The notes under the pieces were generated by a model that was not told where the DNA came from, made no database searches, and was given only the letters and a program-made list of their open reading frames with translations. Below, in pieces: positions 57,191 through 64,000 of a DNA stretch of 64,000 bases (positions within the stretch are counted from its first letter, which is position 1; every line of letters starts with the position of its first letter). The translations under genes and the position numbers were made by a program. This stretch comes from Thalassovita mediterranea (GTDB lineage Bacteria > Pseudomonadota > Alphaproteobacteria > Rhodobacterales > Rhodobacteraceae), in contig NZ_CYSF01000006.1 of the NCBI RefSeq assembly GCF_001458435.1, positions 558,001 to 622,000 of the forward strand. The letters are read 5' to 3'.

Positions 57191-58303
57191 TTATGCCCCG
57201 ATTTCCTGAGCAACCTTTTGCATGGCAATGGCCAACACATCATCGCGCCCCGTCGGGGCCGGCGGGTTCAGACCCCCGGTTTTTTCAGGAGCGCCGCTCA
57301 ACCACTCCACCGTCTGCGAAGGATCAGCCTGATGCGCGGCATAGGCCGACCAGACGCCCGTTTCACCGGATGCCGACCAATACTGGTCCACCTCCGCCAC
57401 AGTCGGCGCGGTTGATGTCAGTCCCAAACGCTGCGCAAAGATCGGCGCCACTGCCGCAGCCAGTTTGCGCCCCATCCACCCATCATGTTCATAATGCACG
57501 CCCGAAAAGATACGGTTTTCCTCAATCCGGGCTGCGATCAGACGCAATTCTGTGCTGGCACACCCAAACATCAACGCCTCCATTGCAAAGGCCATTGCAT
57601 AGGCTTCGCTGGCGTGTCCACTGGGACAGGCGGCGTGCGCCGGCGTCGCAATGATCGGCGATACGGCAGACGACAGCTGGATCGGGCGAGGCGCATTCAA
57701 AAGGTGTTTCGCCTGCACCACCACCTTACCAATCGCTGCCAAGACAGCATCCAGAACAGCCATGGTCATCGGATGGCTGTAGCGGCTCATCGGATAGCTA
57801 AGCCCAAGAAAGCTGAGAATATCCGTTTGCTGTGCCACAATTTCACCCGCGCGTTCAGCACGCAGCCACCGACGGTCCAGAACAGGCTGCAACGCGGCCT
57901 TGGCCTTGGCCGCCCCATCAGGCGCGTTAGGATCGCTGGGAAATGGGCTGGTCATTTCACAAATCACCGCGCCATCCAGTTTCACCTCAACCGTGTCGGC
58001 GGCGCTGTTAGACATGGCAACGCTCAGGCCCTCAGCCAGTTTTTCTGTCATCATGATATGACGATGTAGCGGCTGCAAACGCGCCCACGCCATTTCCCAA
58101 CTGGGCAGCGGCACATGGTTTGACACGCTTGGATCCGCCTGGCCCGGCAGGGTCAACGCTACAGAATCCAAGGTCAAACTCAATCCCAGGGAGCCCCCCT
58201 GCCCCGCATGCGCCATCCCCGGCCCACCCTGTGTTTGTTGGGTTTGCTGCGTCTGTTGGGTTTGCTGTGTCTGCTGGGTCTGTTGTGTTTGTGCAAATGG
58301 CAT
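57191..58303 (-). CDS. PAP2/vanadium-haloperoxidase-type phosphatase with N-terminal TQQ repeats
   Basis: 370 aa. All three PAP2/V-haloperoxidase motifs are present: KHLLNAPRP (K-x6-RP), PSGH in ACPSGHASEAYA, and NRIFSGVHYEHD (R-x5-H-x3-D). These residues bind phosphate or vanadate; members are haloperoxidases or phosphatases. The first 26 residues are six exact TQQ repeats. No signal peptide or membrane segment is seen. It is the first gene of a two-gene operon with the S8 peptidase. Confidence 0.87.
   Translation of the reverse strand: MPFAQTQQTQQTQQTQQTQQTQQTQGGPGMAHAGQGGSLGLSLTLDSVALTLPGQADPSVSNHVPLPSWEMAWARLQPLHRHIMMTEKLAEGLSVAMSNSAADTVEVKLDGAVICEMTSPFPSDPNAPDGAAKAKAALQPVLDRRWLRAERAGEIVAQQTDILSFLGLSYPMSRYSHPMTMAVLDAVLAAIGKVVVQAKHLLNAPRPIQLSSAVSPIIATPAHAACPSGHASEAYAMAFAMEALMFGCASTELRLIAARIEENRIFSGVHYEHDGWMGRKLAAAVAPIFAQRLGLTSTAPTVAEVDQYWSASGETGVWSAYAAHQADPSQTVEWLSGAPEKTGGLNPPAPTGRDDVLAIAMQKVAQEIGA
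58235..58288 (-). repeat. six TQQ codon repeats
   Basis: Six 9-bp units coding Thr-Gln-Gln in the haloperoxidase-like gene. The six units use six different codon combinations (for example ACACAACAG, ACCCAGCAG, ACGCAGCAA), so the repeat is kept at protein level and is not a fresh slippage array. Confidence 0.85.
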
Positions 58304-58513
58304 TGGGGCCTCCCTTAAATTTTATCCAGCGCGGCGAAACGAGATCATCAAATATTCAATCTGCGCCTACGCGCGGTCTGCAATGCCCAAAAGCTTAACC
58401 AGCAAATCCACACAGGTCGCCAAAAAAATGTGCCCGTACTAAGCCGCTTGGCAAAGACCGTGTTTTGCGCCACTCATAGGGCAAACGGGCAATCCCCTAG
58501 AAAATTGGACGAC

Positions 58514-59140
58514 ATGATGTTGAGTATTGAGACCATTCTGGCCTTTAGCGCCACCAGTGCGCTCTTGGCTTTGATGCCGGGGCCGGACAACCTGTTCGTG
58601 CTGACGCAATCGGCGCTGGTGGGACGGCGTGCCGGATTGATGGTGGTGCTGGGCCTGTGCTGTGGGCTGGCGGTGCATACAGCGGCGGTGGCGCTGGGGC
58701 TGGCGGCAGCGATGCAGGCGATGCCCGCGGCATTCACCGTACTGAAAACGGTTGGCGCGGCCTATCTGGTCTATCTCGCTTGGGGCGCGTTTCGCGCGGG
58801 CGCGTCGGGCGGACCTGGGCAGGACACGCCACGTTTGAGTTCGGGCAAGCTGGTTGCACGGGGATTTGTGATGAACATCACCAATCCCAAAGTGGCGATT
58901 TTCATGCTGGCATTTCTACCGCAATTTGTCGTCGCCGATCAGGGTAATATTGCCGGACAGATCCTGTCTCTGGGTCTGATTATGGCGCTGGTCACCCTGG
59001 TGGTCTTTGGCGGTATTGCGTTGGCCTCGGGATTTGCCAGTGAAAAGATTGCCGGTTCAAGCCGCGCGCAGGTGATCATGAACCGGATGGCCGGCGTTGT
59101 CTTTCTGGGGTTGGCATTCAAACTGGTGACGCAGAAATAG
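58514..59140 (+). CDS. LysE family amino-acid exporter
   Basis: 208 aa from ATG 58514 (an ATG three bases later is also possible), usual length. Six hydrophobic segments; marks ALLALMPGPDNLFVLTQSAL near the start, GLCCGLAVHTAAVALGL, RGFVMNITNPKVAIFMLAF, and then LPQFV. LysE/RhtB proteins export amino acids such as lysine, threonine or homoserine lactone. The substrate cannot be read. Confidence 0.93.
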   Translation: MMLSIETILAFSATSALLALMPGPDNLFVLTQSALVGRRAGLMVVLGLCCGLAVHTAAVALGLAAAMQAMPAAFTVLKTVGAAYLVYLAWGAFRAGASGGPGQDTPRLSSGKLVARGFVMNITNPKVAIFMLAFLPQFVVADQGNIAGQILSLGLIMALVTLVVFGGIALASGFASEKIAGSSRAQVIMNRMAGVVFLGLAFKLVTQK

Positions 59141-59172
59141 GGTCTACGCCACCCACACGAACCACACACGAA

Positions 59173-59205
59173 AAAGGGCCACCCAAACGGGTGGCCCTTT
59201 CTATT
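59173..59205. terminator. bidirectional terminator
   Basis: Perfect 12-bp stem AAAGGGCCACCC / GGGTGGCCCTTT with a 4-nt loop and A/T-rich sides lies between the convergent LysE and 438-aa genes. Confidence 0.88.
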
Positions 59206-59221
59206 TCTACAAACGCAGCGT

Positions 59222-60538
59222 TTAGCCTTTGGTCGAGATCAGCTGCTGGGCGACCAGATCGTGATCCAGCCACAGAACGGGACCGGCGGGATCGCTGGCT
59301 TCGCCGAACATCAGCTGACCAGTGGCATTCACCACCTCATGGCTCAGCACGTCGCTGACCAGCACTTTGCGGTCCTTGTGCAGAGCAACAATCGCCTGCG
59401 AGGTGCCAACAGTTTTTTCAACCTGTTCGCCGCTGTTGGGCATGGGCCAAGCTTCGAAATTGTTGAAGGGCTGCATCACCGGATCCAGCTGATAGTCGTT
59501 CACGTCTTTCAGCAGACCTTCGACGGTGGCGCCATCCTTCAGCAGATCCTGACATTGCTGCCACAGGGCATCCACCCATGCACCGCCACCTTCCTTGCGC
59601 AGCGCTTCCAGCAGAGGCAGCAGCGACAACTCGATGCCCGCAAACACGTCGGACGAGTTGGTGCGGATTTCAGGGCAGTTGAAGACGGTCGCCTTGATGC
59701 CCTTTTCGAACGCCGCTTGCGCGTGGCCTTCGAGGTTCATCTTGGCGTAGCCTTGGGTGTAGTTGGTGTAGGTCTGCCATTTGTATTCGCCGTCAATCAG
59801 CACGCGGGTGCCGTGATAGCCATAGGCGGTGTAGCGAACCTGACCGCCCTCGCCCTCAATACGGGTGCGAATGGCGCTGCTGGCTTCGATCAGGTGGCCG
59901 AAGGTGTGCGCAGTCACCTCATCAAAGTTTTGCAGGATCAGCTTGCCCAGATCGCTATCCACCAGCGACTGCGACGGCATGTAACGCGCGCCGCGACCTT
60001 TGTAGATGCGGTTGGCGATCGCCATGAACACCTTAGCCCGCGGAATGCCGCCGGCCATGGTGTGGGCAAAGAACACGTTCTTGCCGGCGGGGATCAGCGC
60101 GTCCAGCTGCGCCATAACGTCGGCCAGCGCAGCTTTGAAACGGGTGACGCCGATTTCACGACAACGGTCGATCAGGTCAAAGTCCAGCTTGTGGTCCTGC
60201 CAGCCATCGATGGTCATTTCGCCCACCAGATCGGTCGGGTTTTTCTCGCCCTCAGGCGCGTCCATGTCGAAACCGGCCATCAGAGGCACGTTGATGATCT
60301 TGCCGCCCAGGTTTTCCTCGGCTGCGGCGTGCTCTTCTGCGGTCAGCGCGCGCAGGCTGCCGTCGTCTTCGCGGCGGCCAACGGTAATGCCGACAACGGT
60401 CATGCCCGCCGCTTTGGCCGCATCAATCAGGCCGGTGGCATAGCCCCGACCAAACAATTCACCGAACAGGACGAAAATGTCGCCCTCACCATAAAGGCTG
60501 TTCTTGCGGATGGCGGTCAGCGGAATGGAGTTTTTCAT
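59222..60538 (-). CDS. conserved-looking 438-aa protein, possible Rossmann-type reductase
   Basis: I do not recognise it with confidence. The start (YGEGDIFVLFGELFGRGYAT, then GLIDAAKAAGMTVVGITVGR) has a Rossmann-like beta-alpha-beta shape with Gly spacing similar to SDR enzymes. A resemblance to the FabMG-type enoyl-reductase family is possible but from memory only. No signal peptide or membrane segment. Both sides are flanked by terminators or promoters, so it is probably a single-gene unit. Confidence 0.8.
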   Translation of the reverse strand: MKNSIPLTAIRKNSLYGEGDIFVLFGELFGRGYATGLIDAAKAAGMTVVGITVGRREDDGSLRALTAEEHAAAEENLGGKIINVPLMAGFDMDAPEGEKNPTDLVGEMTIDGWQDHKLDFDLIDRCREIGVTRFKAALADVMAQLDALIPAGKNVFFAHTMAGGIPRAKVFMAIANRIYKGRGARYMPSQSLVDSDLGKLILQNFDEVTAHTFGHLIEASSAIRTRIEGEGGQVRYTAYGYHGTRVLIDGEYKWQTYTNYTQGYAKMNLEGHAQAAFEKGIKATVFNCPEIRTNSSDVFAGIELSLLPLLEALRKEGGGAWVDALWQQCQDLLKDGATVEGLLKDVNDYQLDPVMQPFNNFEAWPMPNSGEQVEKTVGTSQAIVALHKDRKVLVSDVLSHEVVNATGQLMFGEASDPAGPVLWLDHDLVAQQLISTKG

Positions 60539-60712
60539 CTCGGCCTTCTACTCTTGCTCTTTAGCGTTTGTTTCGCGCACAGCCAACGACAGCACGCTGC
60601 AATAATGACGTTACGACAAGCGCAACACTTGCCCCCAGATACCGCGCTTTTTCGCCCTGTACCATCAACAAGATCACATTCTTGTAATTTCATCACGATT
60701 TATACGCGTTTC

Positions 60713-60739
60713 AACCGGAAAACGCAGAGTTTTCCGGTT
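60713..60739. terminator. hairpin downstream of the 203-aa gene
   Basis: Perfect 11-bp stem AACCGGAAAAC / GTTTTCCGGTT with a 5-nt loop lies 45 bp past the end of the minus-strand gene that ends at 60784. No clear T-run on that strand, so terminator strength is uncertain. Confidence 0.5.
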
Positions 60740-60783
60740 AGCTTCCCAGTGTTAGCAGCAGATGACAGCCTAGAAATGAATAC

Positions 60784-61395
60784 TCAGGCCGCTTTGCCCG
60801 CAACATTCGGAGTTGCTGAAGCAGAATTTGCACCCTTGGTGCAGGCCTGATGCAGTTCCGTTGTGGTCGCAATCGCCTTGAGCCGCAGTTCAGAAACCGC
60901 AGATTTCTGAACCGACATTTTCTGTGCCACCTCTTCTAGGTTTTGCGGCAGATCATCCGCCAGATCAGCGGCGCAGGCCGCGCTCAGGCGGGCAGACAGG
61001 CGGTCTATCTCGGACCGGTGCTTTGCTGCTTCATCCGCCAATTCGGCAAATGCATTGTGGCAGCGCGCCTCTAATGCCGCGGTTCTGGCGCGCAGCGCCT
61101 TGGCCGCCGCAACCTGTTCAGGAGTTGGTCCTTCCTTGGCGGCGGCACGCATTCCGGGCCGCACAACCTTTCTACGCCCCGCTTCGGCAGTTTTGGCAGG
61201 CCCCGCAATAGAGCTGCCACCGTCCAGCGCATCAAGCTTTTCCAGAAAGCGCACTTTCTCTGTCAGGATCGCTTCGATCACTTTTTCCAGATCCTGAACC
61301 AATCGCACAAGATCACGCCGCAATACATCCTGACGCTGCTGCAATCGCAGCGACGGCCGGAAAAATGCCAAAAGGGGTCTCAGAAACTCAAACAC
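60784..61395 (-). CDS. coiled-coil protein of unknown function
   Basis: 203 aa, high in Ala, Arg, Glu and Lys. Two long helical segments (about 18-55 and 95-140) look like coiled coils (for example LRRDLVRLVQDLEKVIEAIL). The N-terminus MFEFLRPLLAFFRPSLRLQ is hydrophobic and basic and may contact the membrane. No family recognised. The gene has no close operon partner. Confidence 0.65.
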   Translation of the reverse strand: MFEFLRPLLAFFRPSLRLQQRQDVLRRDLVRLVQDLEKVIEAILTEKVRFLEKLDALDGGSSIAGPAKTAEAGRRKVVRPGMRAAAKEGPTPEQVAAAKALRARTAALEARCHNAFAELADEAAKHRSEIDRLSARLSAACAADLADDLPQNLEEVAQKMSVQKSAVSELRLKAIATTTELHQACTKGANSASATPNVAGKAA

Positions 61396-61490
61396 AACGA
61401 CCTCACACAGGCCCGCTGGGTATGGGCCTATGCATCCGGTAACGACATGCTGCGGTCTTTGTTTAGGACAAAATGCGCAGCGATGCGGCC

Positions 61491-62201
61491 TCAGGCCGCT
61501 TTTGCATCCGGGTCAAGGAATCGTGCCATCCACGCCACGCTGGTCGCGGTATCATCCTGTCCATCGCAAGACGCCAGCGCAGGATCAGCAACGGCCGTGC
61601 CAATACGATCAACCCGCTTGTTGATCAGATCACGGTTGATATCGGGATTGAAATCAGGGTGCTGCTGAATGGCCAGAAAATGATCCGCAATCGTGAAACC
61701 GCTTATCGGACAGAACGCACTGGACAGGAACACATCCGCCCCTTCCGGTGCTGCAGACACCTGATCCTGATGCATCGCATGCAACATCACACCCTCGGCC
61801 TGTCCTGCAAACGATGTTTCGCGAACCACGTTGACCGGCATAATGCCCACGCCCCAGCCTTTGGGGCTACGCACCACTTCACCACCCAACGCATGAGCGA
61901 TAGCCTGATGGCCGTAGCACACGCCGATCAGTTTGATCTGCTGCGCGTGTACCGCGCGGATGAAGTCAAACAGGCGATGCTGCCAATCCAGATCCTCAAA
62001 CACCGAGTATTTGCCGCCGGTGATGATGTAGCCATCATAGGCATCAGGTGCAGGCAGATCGTCCTTCACCGCGCTGATCACAGTCCATTCAGCCTGTGGC
62101 ATATGGCGAATCAGGGCCTGTTTGAACCGTTCAGGCGATGGCAGGTGTTTCGGTTTTTCGCCCGGTTCGGTGTGGCCAATGTGAAGAATGCAGATTTTCA
62201 T
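61491..62201 (-). CDS. class-I glutamine amidotransferase-like protein (GMP synthase amidotransferase type)
   Basis: 236 aa, a stand-alone GATase1 domain. The nucleophile Cys is in GVCYGHQAIAHALGG, and the His is in IQQHPDF. The third triad residue, usually Glu in HPE, is Asp here. Relatives act on gamma-glutamyl compounds or supply ammonia. It is divergent from the N-formylglutamate amidohydrolase, so a role in glutamate/glutamine compound turnover is plausible. Confidence 0.85.
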   Translation of the reverse strand: MKICILHIGHTEPGEKPKHLPSPERFKQALIRHMPQAEWTVISAVKDDLPAPDAYDGYIITGGKYSVFEDLDWQHRLFDFIRAVHAQQIKLIGVCYGHQAIAHALGGEVVRSPKGWGVGIMPVNVVRETSFAGQAEGVMLHAMHQDQVSAAPEGADVFLSSAFCPISGFTIADHFLAIQQHPDFNPDINRDLINKRVDRIGTAVADPALASCDGQDDTATSVAWMARFLDPDAKAA

Positions 62202-62308
62202 GATCGTCCTCGTACGGCGCCAATGCGCCCTGACTGAAGTCCAAATGCTGCCCTGTCCCTACTGCGGGCGGCAAAACATGAAAACGTTATTCAAAAAGCT
62301 TATTACCC

Positions 62309-62341
62309 TATAATCCACAAGGCATAACGAAATCTTATGCC
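62309..62341. promoter_or_regulatory. -10 box with downstream palindrome in the divergent gap
   Basis: TATAAT (62309-62314) is followed by a 7-bp perfect palindrome GGCATAA (62321-62327) / TTATGCC (62335-62341) with a 7-bp spacer. It could be the operator for the FGase gene, the GATase gene or both. The -35 box is weak (GTTATT). Confidence 0.45.
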
Positions 62342-62431
62342 TACTTTGAGCTAATCAATAAGATTTTCGATGAAGCGCGCAGCAAATAAGGTCGAATCGC
62401 AACTCGAACCCAGAACAGGCGCACAAACGTT

Positions 62432-63328
62432 ATGTCTTCGCACCCATCAATCATAAGCAGAAACACCCCACATCCGGCACTGACGGTATCCCACGGGCAA
62501 TCCCCGCTTATGCTGTCCTTCCCTCATTCGGGCGACGTTTACCCCGATGATTTCGGGTACCGTGAGGATCTCAGCTATTCTGACATCGACCATCCATCCG
62601 ACAAATACATGGATGAGATTTTCGCCGAGGGCCGCGAACTGGGCCTAAGCACGATTAAGGCAAACTTCCCCCGAGCTTATGTGGATGTAAACCGCCACCA
62701 GCATGACATCGACAAGGATATGCTGGATGATCCTGACAACTGGTTTGGCCGGTTCCTGCCCGGTTCCGTTCAGGCAGGCGCCACGCTGTTCTGGTCGAAA
62801 TCCTATGAAAAGCCACTCTATGACCGTAAGCTGACGCTGGCAGAGGCAAAGGCGCGCATCGCCAAATACTTCATCCCCTATCACCAAACCATGACCAGCA
62901 TGGTTGAAGGTCTGCGCCAAGAGCACGGTGAAGTTTATATCGTCGATTGCCATTCCATGACCCGCTATGATCGCAAGATGCGCGGCGGCACCGAACGCCC
63001 GCAGGTCGACATCGGGACCCGCAACGGCCATTCCTGCGCACCGGATCTGACCGAAAAGATGGCCCAACTGTTCACCGATCGCGGCTACGAAGTCGGGATC
63101 AACAAACGGTTTATTGGCGGTGAGATCACCCTGCGCTACGGCTGGCCCGACATCGACCAGCATATCTTGCAGGTCGAATTGCGCCGTGACCTCTACATGA
63201 ACGAGGCCACCCGCGAGCGGAACGAAAATTTTGCCAAGGTTCAGGCCGACTGCGCCGAGATCCTGCGTGAATACAAAACCTACGTTGAAAACAGAACGCC
63301 GAAACAAACGGCGCGTGTTGCCACCTAA
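62432..63328 (+). CDS. N-formylglutamate amidohydrolase
   Basis: 298 aa. Family features: LMLSFPHSGDVYPDDF, PRAYVDVNRHQHDID, VYIVDCHSMT and GGEITLRYGWP, then LQVELRRDLYMNE. The enzyme hydrolyses N-formylglutamate to formate and glutamate (histidine pathway) or acts on similar N-acyl amino acids. It is followed 19 bp later by an ABC solute-binding protein, which suggests uptake and use of a peptide or acyl-amino acid. Confidence 0.92.
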   Translation: MSSHPSIISRNTPHPALTVSHGQSPLMLSFPHSGDVYPDDFGYREDLSYSDIDHPSDKYMDEIFAEGRELGLSTIKANFPRAYVDVNRHQHDIDKDMLDDPDNWFGRFLPGSVQAGATLFWSKSYEKPLYDRKLTLAEAKARIAKYFIPYHQTMTSMVEGLRQEHGEVYIVDCHSMTRYDRKMRGGTERPQVDIGTRNGHSCAPDLTEKMAQLFTDRGYEVGINKRFIGGEITLRYGWPDIDQHILQVELRRDLYMNEATRERNENFAKVQADCAEILREYKTYVENRTPKQTARVAT

Positions 63329-63347
63329 CCCCACGGGAGACACCATT

Positions 63348-64000
63348 ATGAAAACCACCCTGTCCCTTCTGGCACTGGCCGCCACTGTGGCGCTGCCCAG
63401 CGTTGCCTCTGCTGACACGCTGCGCATGGCCTTTTCGTCCGCGCCGCGCTCTATCGACCCCTATCCCTTCGGCGGCGCCCCGACCGCATCGCTGAAAGAA
63501 CACGTGTTCGAAGCACTGGTTGCTGCCGATGACAGTCCCCTTCTGGCCGAAGGCTGGAAATGGACCAGCCCCACCACGCTGGAAGTGAAGCTGCGCGACG
63601 GCATCAAATTCCACAATGGCGCCGATCTGACCGCGCGCGACGTTGTCTACAGCGCCTGCCGCATGGCCTACAAAGTTGACGGTAAACGCAATCTGCTGAC
63701 CAGTTCCATGGGTCCGATTGCGGATGTTGTCGCGGTAGATGACCTGACCGTCCGCTTTGAAACCAAAGCCCCCTACCCGCTGTGGGTCCAAAAGATGAAG
63801 TTCCTGTCGATCCTGACAGCATCTGACGCGGATGTCCCCGCAGGCCCGATCAAATTTGACGCCGAAGGCGACTGCGGCATCGCGGCCTATCCGACCCGTT
63901 CGGATTTCGAAAAAGGCGATGCGGCGATCGGCACCGGCCCGTTCACCATGGTCAGCTTCGACAAATCTGGTGAGGCGGAACTGGCCCGTTTTGACGGCTA
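63348..64000 (+). CDS. ABC transporter substrate-binding protein, family 5 (partial, runs off the window)
   Basis: The first 217 residues are visible. A signal peptide (MKTTLSLLALAATVALPSVA, cleaved after SADT-type site) is followed by the family-5 (DppA/OppA-like) start: DTLRMAFSSAPRSIDPY, LLAEGWKWTSPTTLEVKLRD and GIKFHNGADLTARDVVYS, then GTGPFTMV. It should bind peptides or related compounds in the periplasm. The ribosome site is ACGGGAGA. The permease and ATPase genes are expected beyond the window. Confidence 0.92.
   Translation, partial: MKTTLSLLALAATVALPSVASADTLRMAFSSAPRSIDPYPFGGAPTASLKEHVFEALVAADDSPLLAEGWKWTSPTTLEVKLRDGIKFHNGADLTARDVVYSACRMAYKVDGKRNLLTSSMGPIADVVAVDDLTVRFETKAPYPLWVQKMKFLSILTASDADVPAGPIKFDAEGDCGIAAYPTRSDFEKGDAAIGTGPFTMVSFDKSGEAELARFDG

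Noticed and set aside
58235-58288. Phase-variable simple repeat
   Set aside because: The unit is 9 bp, so changes would not alter the frame, and the codons differ between units.
52094-58303. Classical secondary-metabolite gene cluster
   Set aside because: Although a SARP-type regulator and haloperoxidase-like protein are present, no synthase, synthetase or precursor enzyme is in the window.
59261-60850. A 529-codon open frame opposite the 438-aa gene
   Set aside because: It has no family features, and its composition looks like a shadow of the minus-strand gene; the minus-strand gene has the better start and context.

Overview
The window looks like chromosomal DNA of a marine Roseobacter-group alphaproteobacterium (Rhodobacteraceae). 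This is inferred from high-GC coding DNA, a TRAP-type uptake system, BCCT carriers, ThiO-type thiamine synthesis, a ZnuABC/Zur locus and the gene order SPOR lipoprotein-dacC-tmk-holB-tatD. No rRNA or species marker is present, so genus is not claimed.

Layout. (1) 1-6484: the end of a catabolic operon with the C-terminus of a semialdehyde-type dehydrogenase, an M19-fold protein that has lost half of its metal site, a BCCT transporter, a 567-aa protein of unknown function, a DUF3726-like protein and an Ldh2/YlbC-type dehydrogenase. Two of its intergenic gaps contain hairpins. (2) 6613-13536: an IclR regulator divergent from a non-phosphorylating L-fucose/L-fuconate module (SDR dehydrogenase, FAH-type hydrolase, L-fuconate dehydratase) and a complete TRAP transporter. 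(3) 13951-14303: two broken IS3-type OrfA remnants. (4) 14445-25708: an integrative element of about 11.2 kb in the 3' end of tRNA-Ser(UGA), bounded by a 16-bp exact direct repeat. It has integrase, AlpA-like and primase/DUF3987 genes like a phage satellite. It carries a CoA-dependent operon (CaiB/BaiF CoA-transferase, MaoC-type hydratase, CitE-type lyase, acyl-CoA dehydrogenase, divergent LysR) that matches itaconate catabolism. (5) 26095-32629: housekeeping operon and an AEC carrier. (6) 32666-36000: zinc uptake (znuB, znuC, zur against znuA). (7) 36176-41859: tamA-tamB. (8) 41853-48110: thiC-thiO-thiS-thiG-thiE-thiF-thiD under a TPP riboswitch. (9) 48221-52089: hydroxypyruvate isomerase-like protein, GAPDH, and pxpB/pxpC of 5-oxoprolinase. 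(10) 52094-58303: an unusual cluster with a SARP/TPR-type regulator (frameshifted), a catalytically dead trypsin-fold protein, an S8 peptidase and a PAP2/vanadium-haloperoxidase-like protein. (11) 58514-64000: LysE exporter, two unknown proteins, a class-I glutamine amidotransferase, an N-formylglutamate amidohydrolase and the start of an ABC peptide-binding protein.

The most interesting pieces are the satellite-like element carrying a complete metabolic operon, the SARP/pseudoprotease/subtilase/haloperoxidase cluster, and the M19-fold protein lacking metal ligands beside two uncharacterised proteins. All functional calls come from reading motifs by eye; no database search was run.
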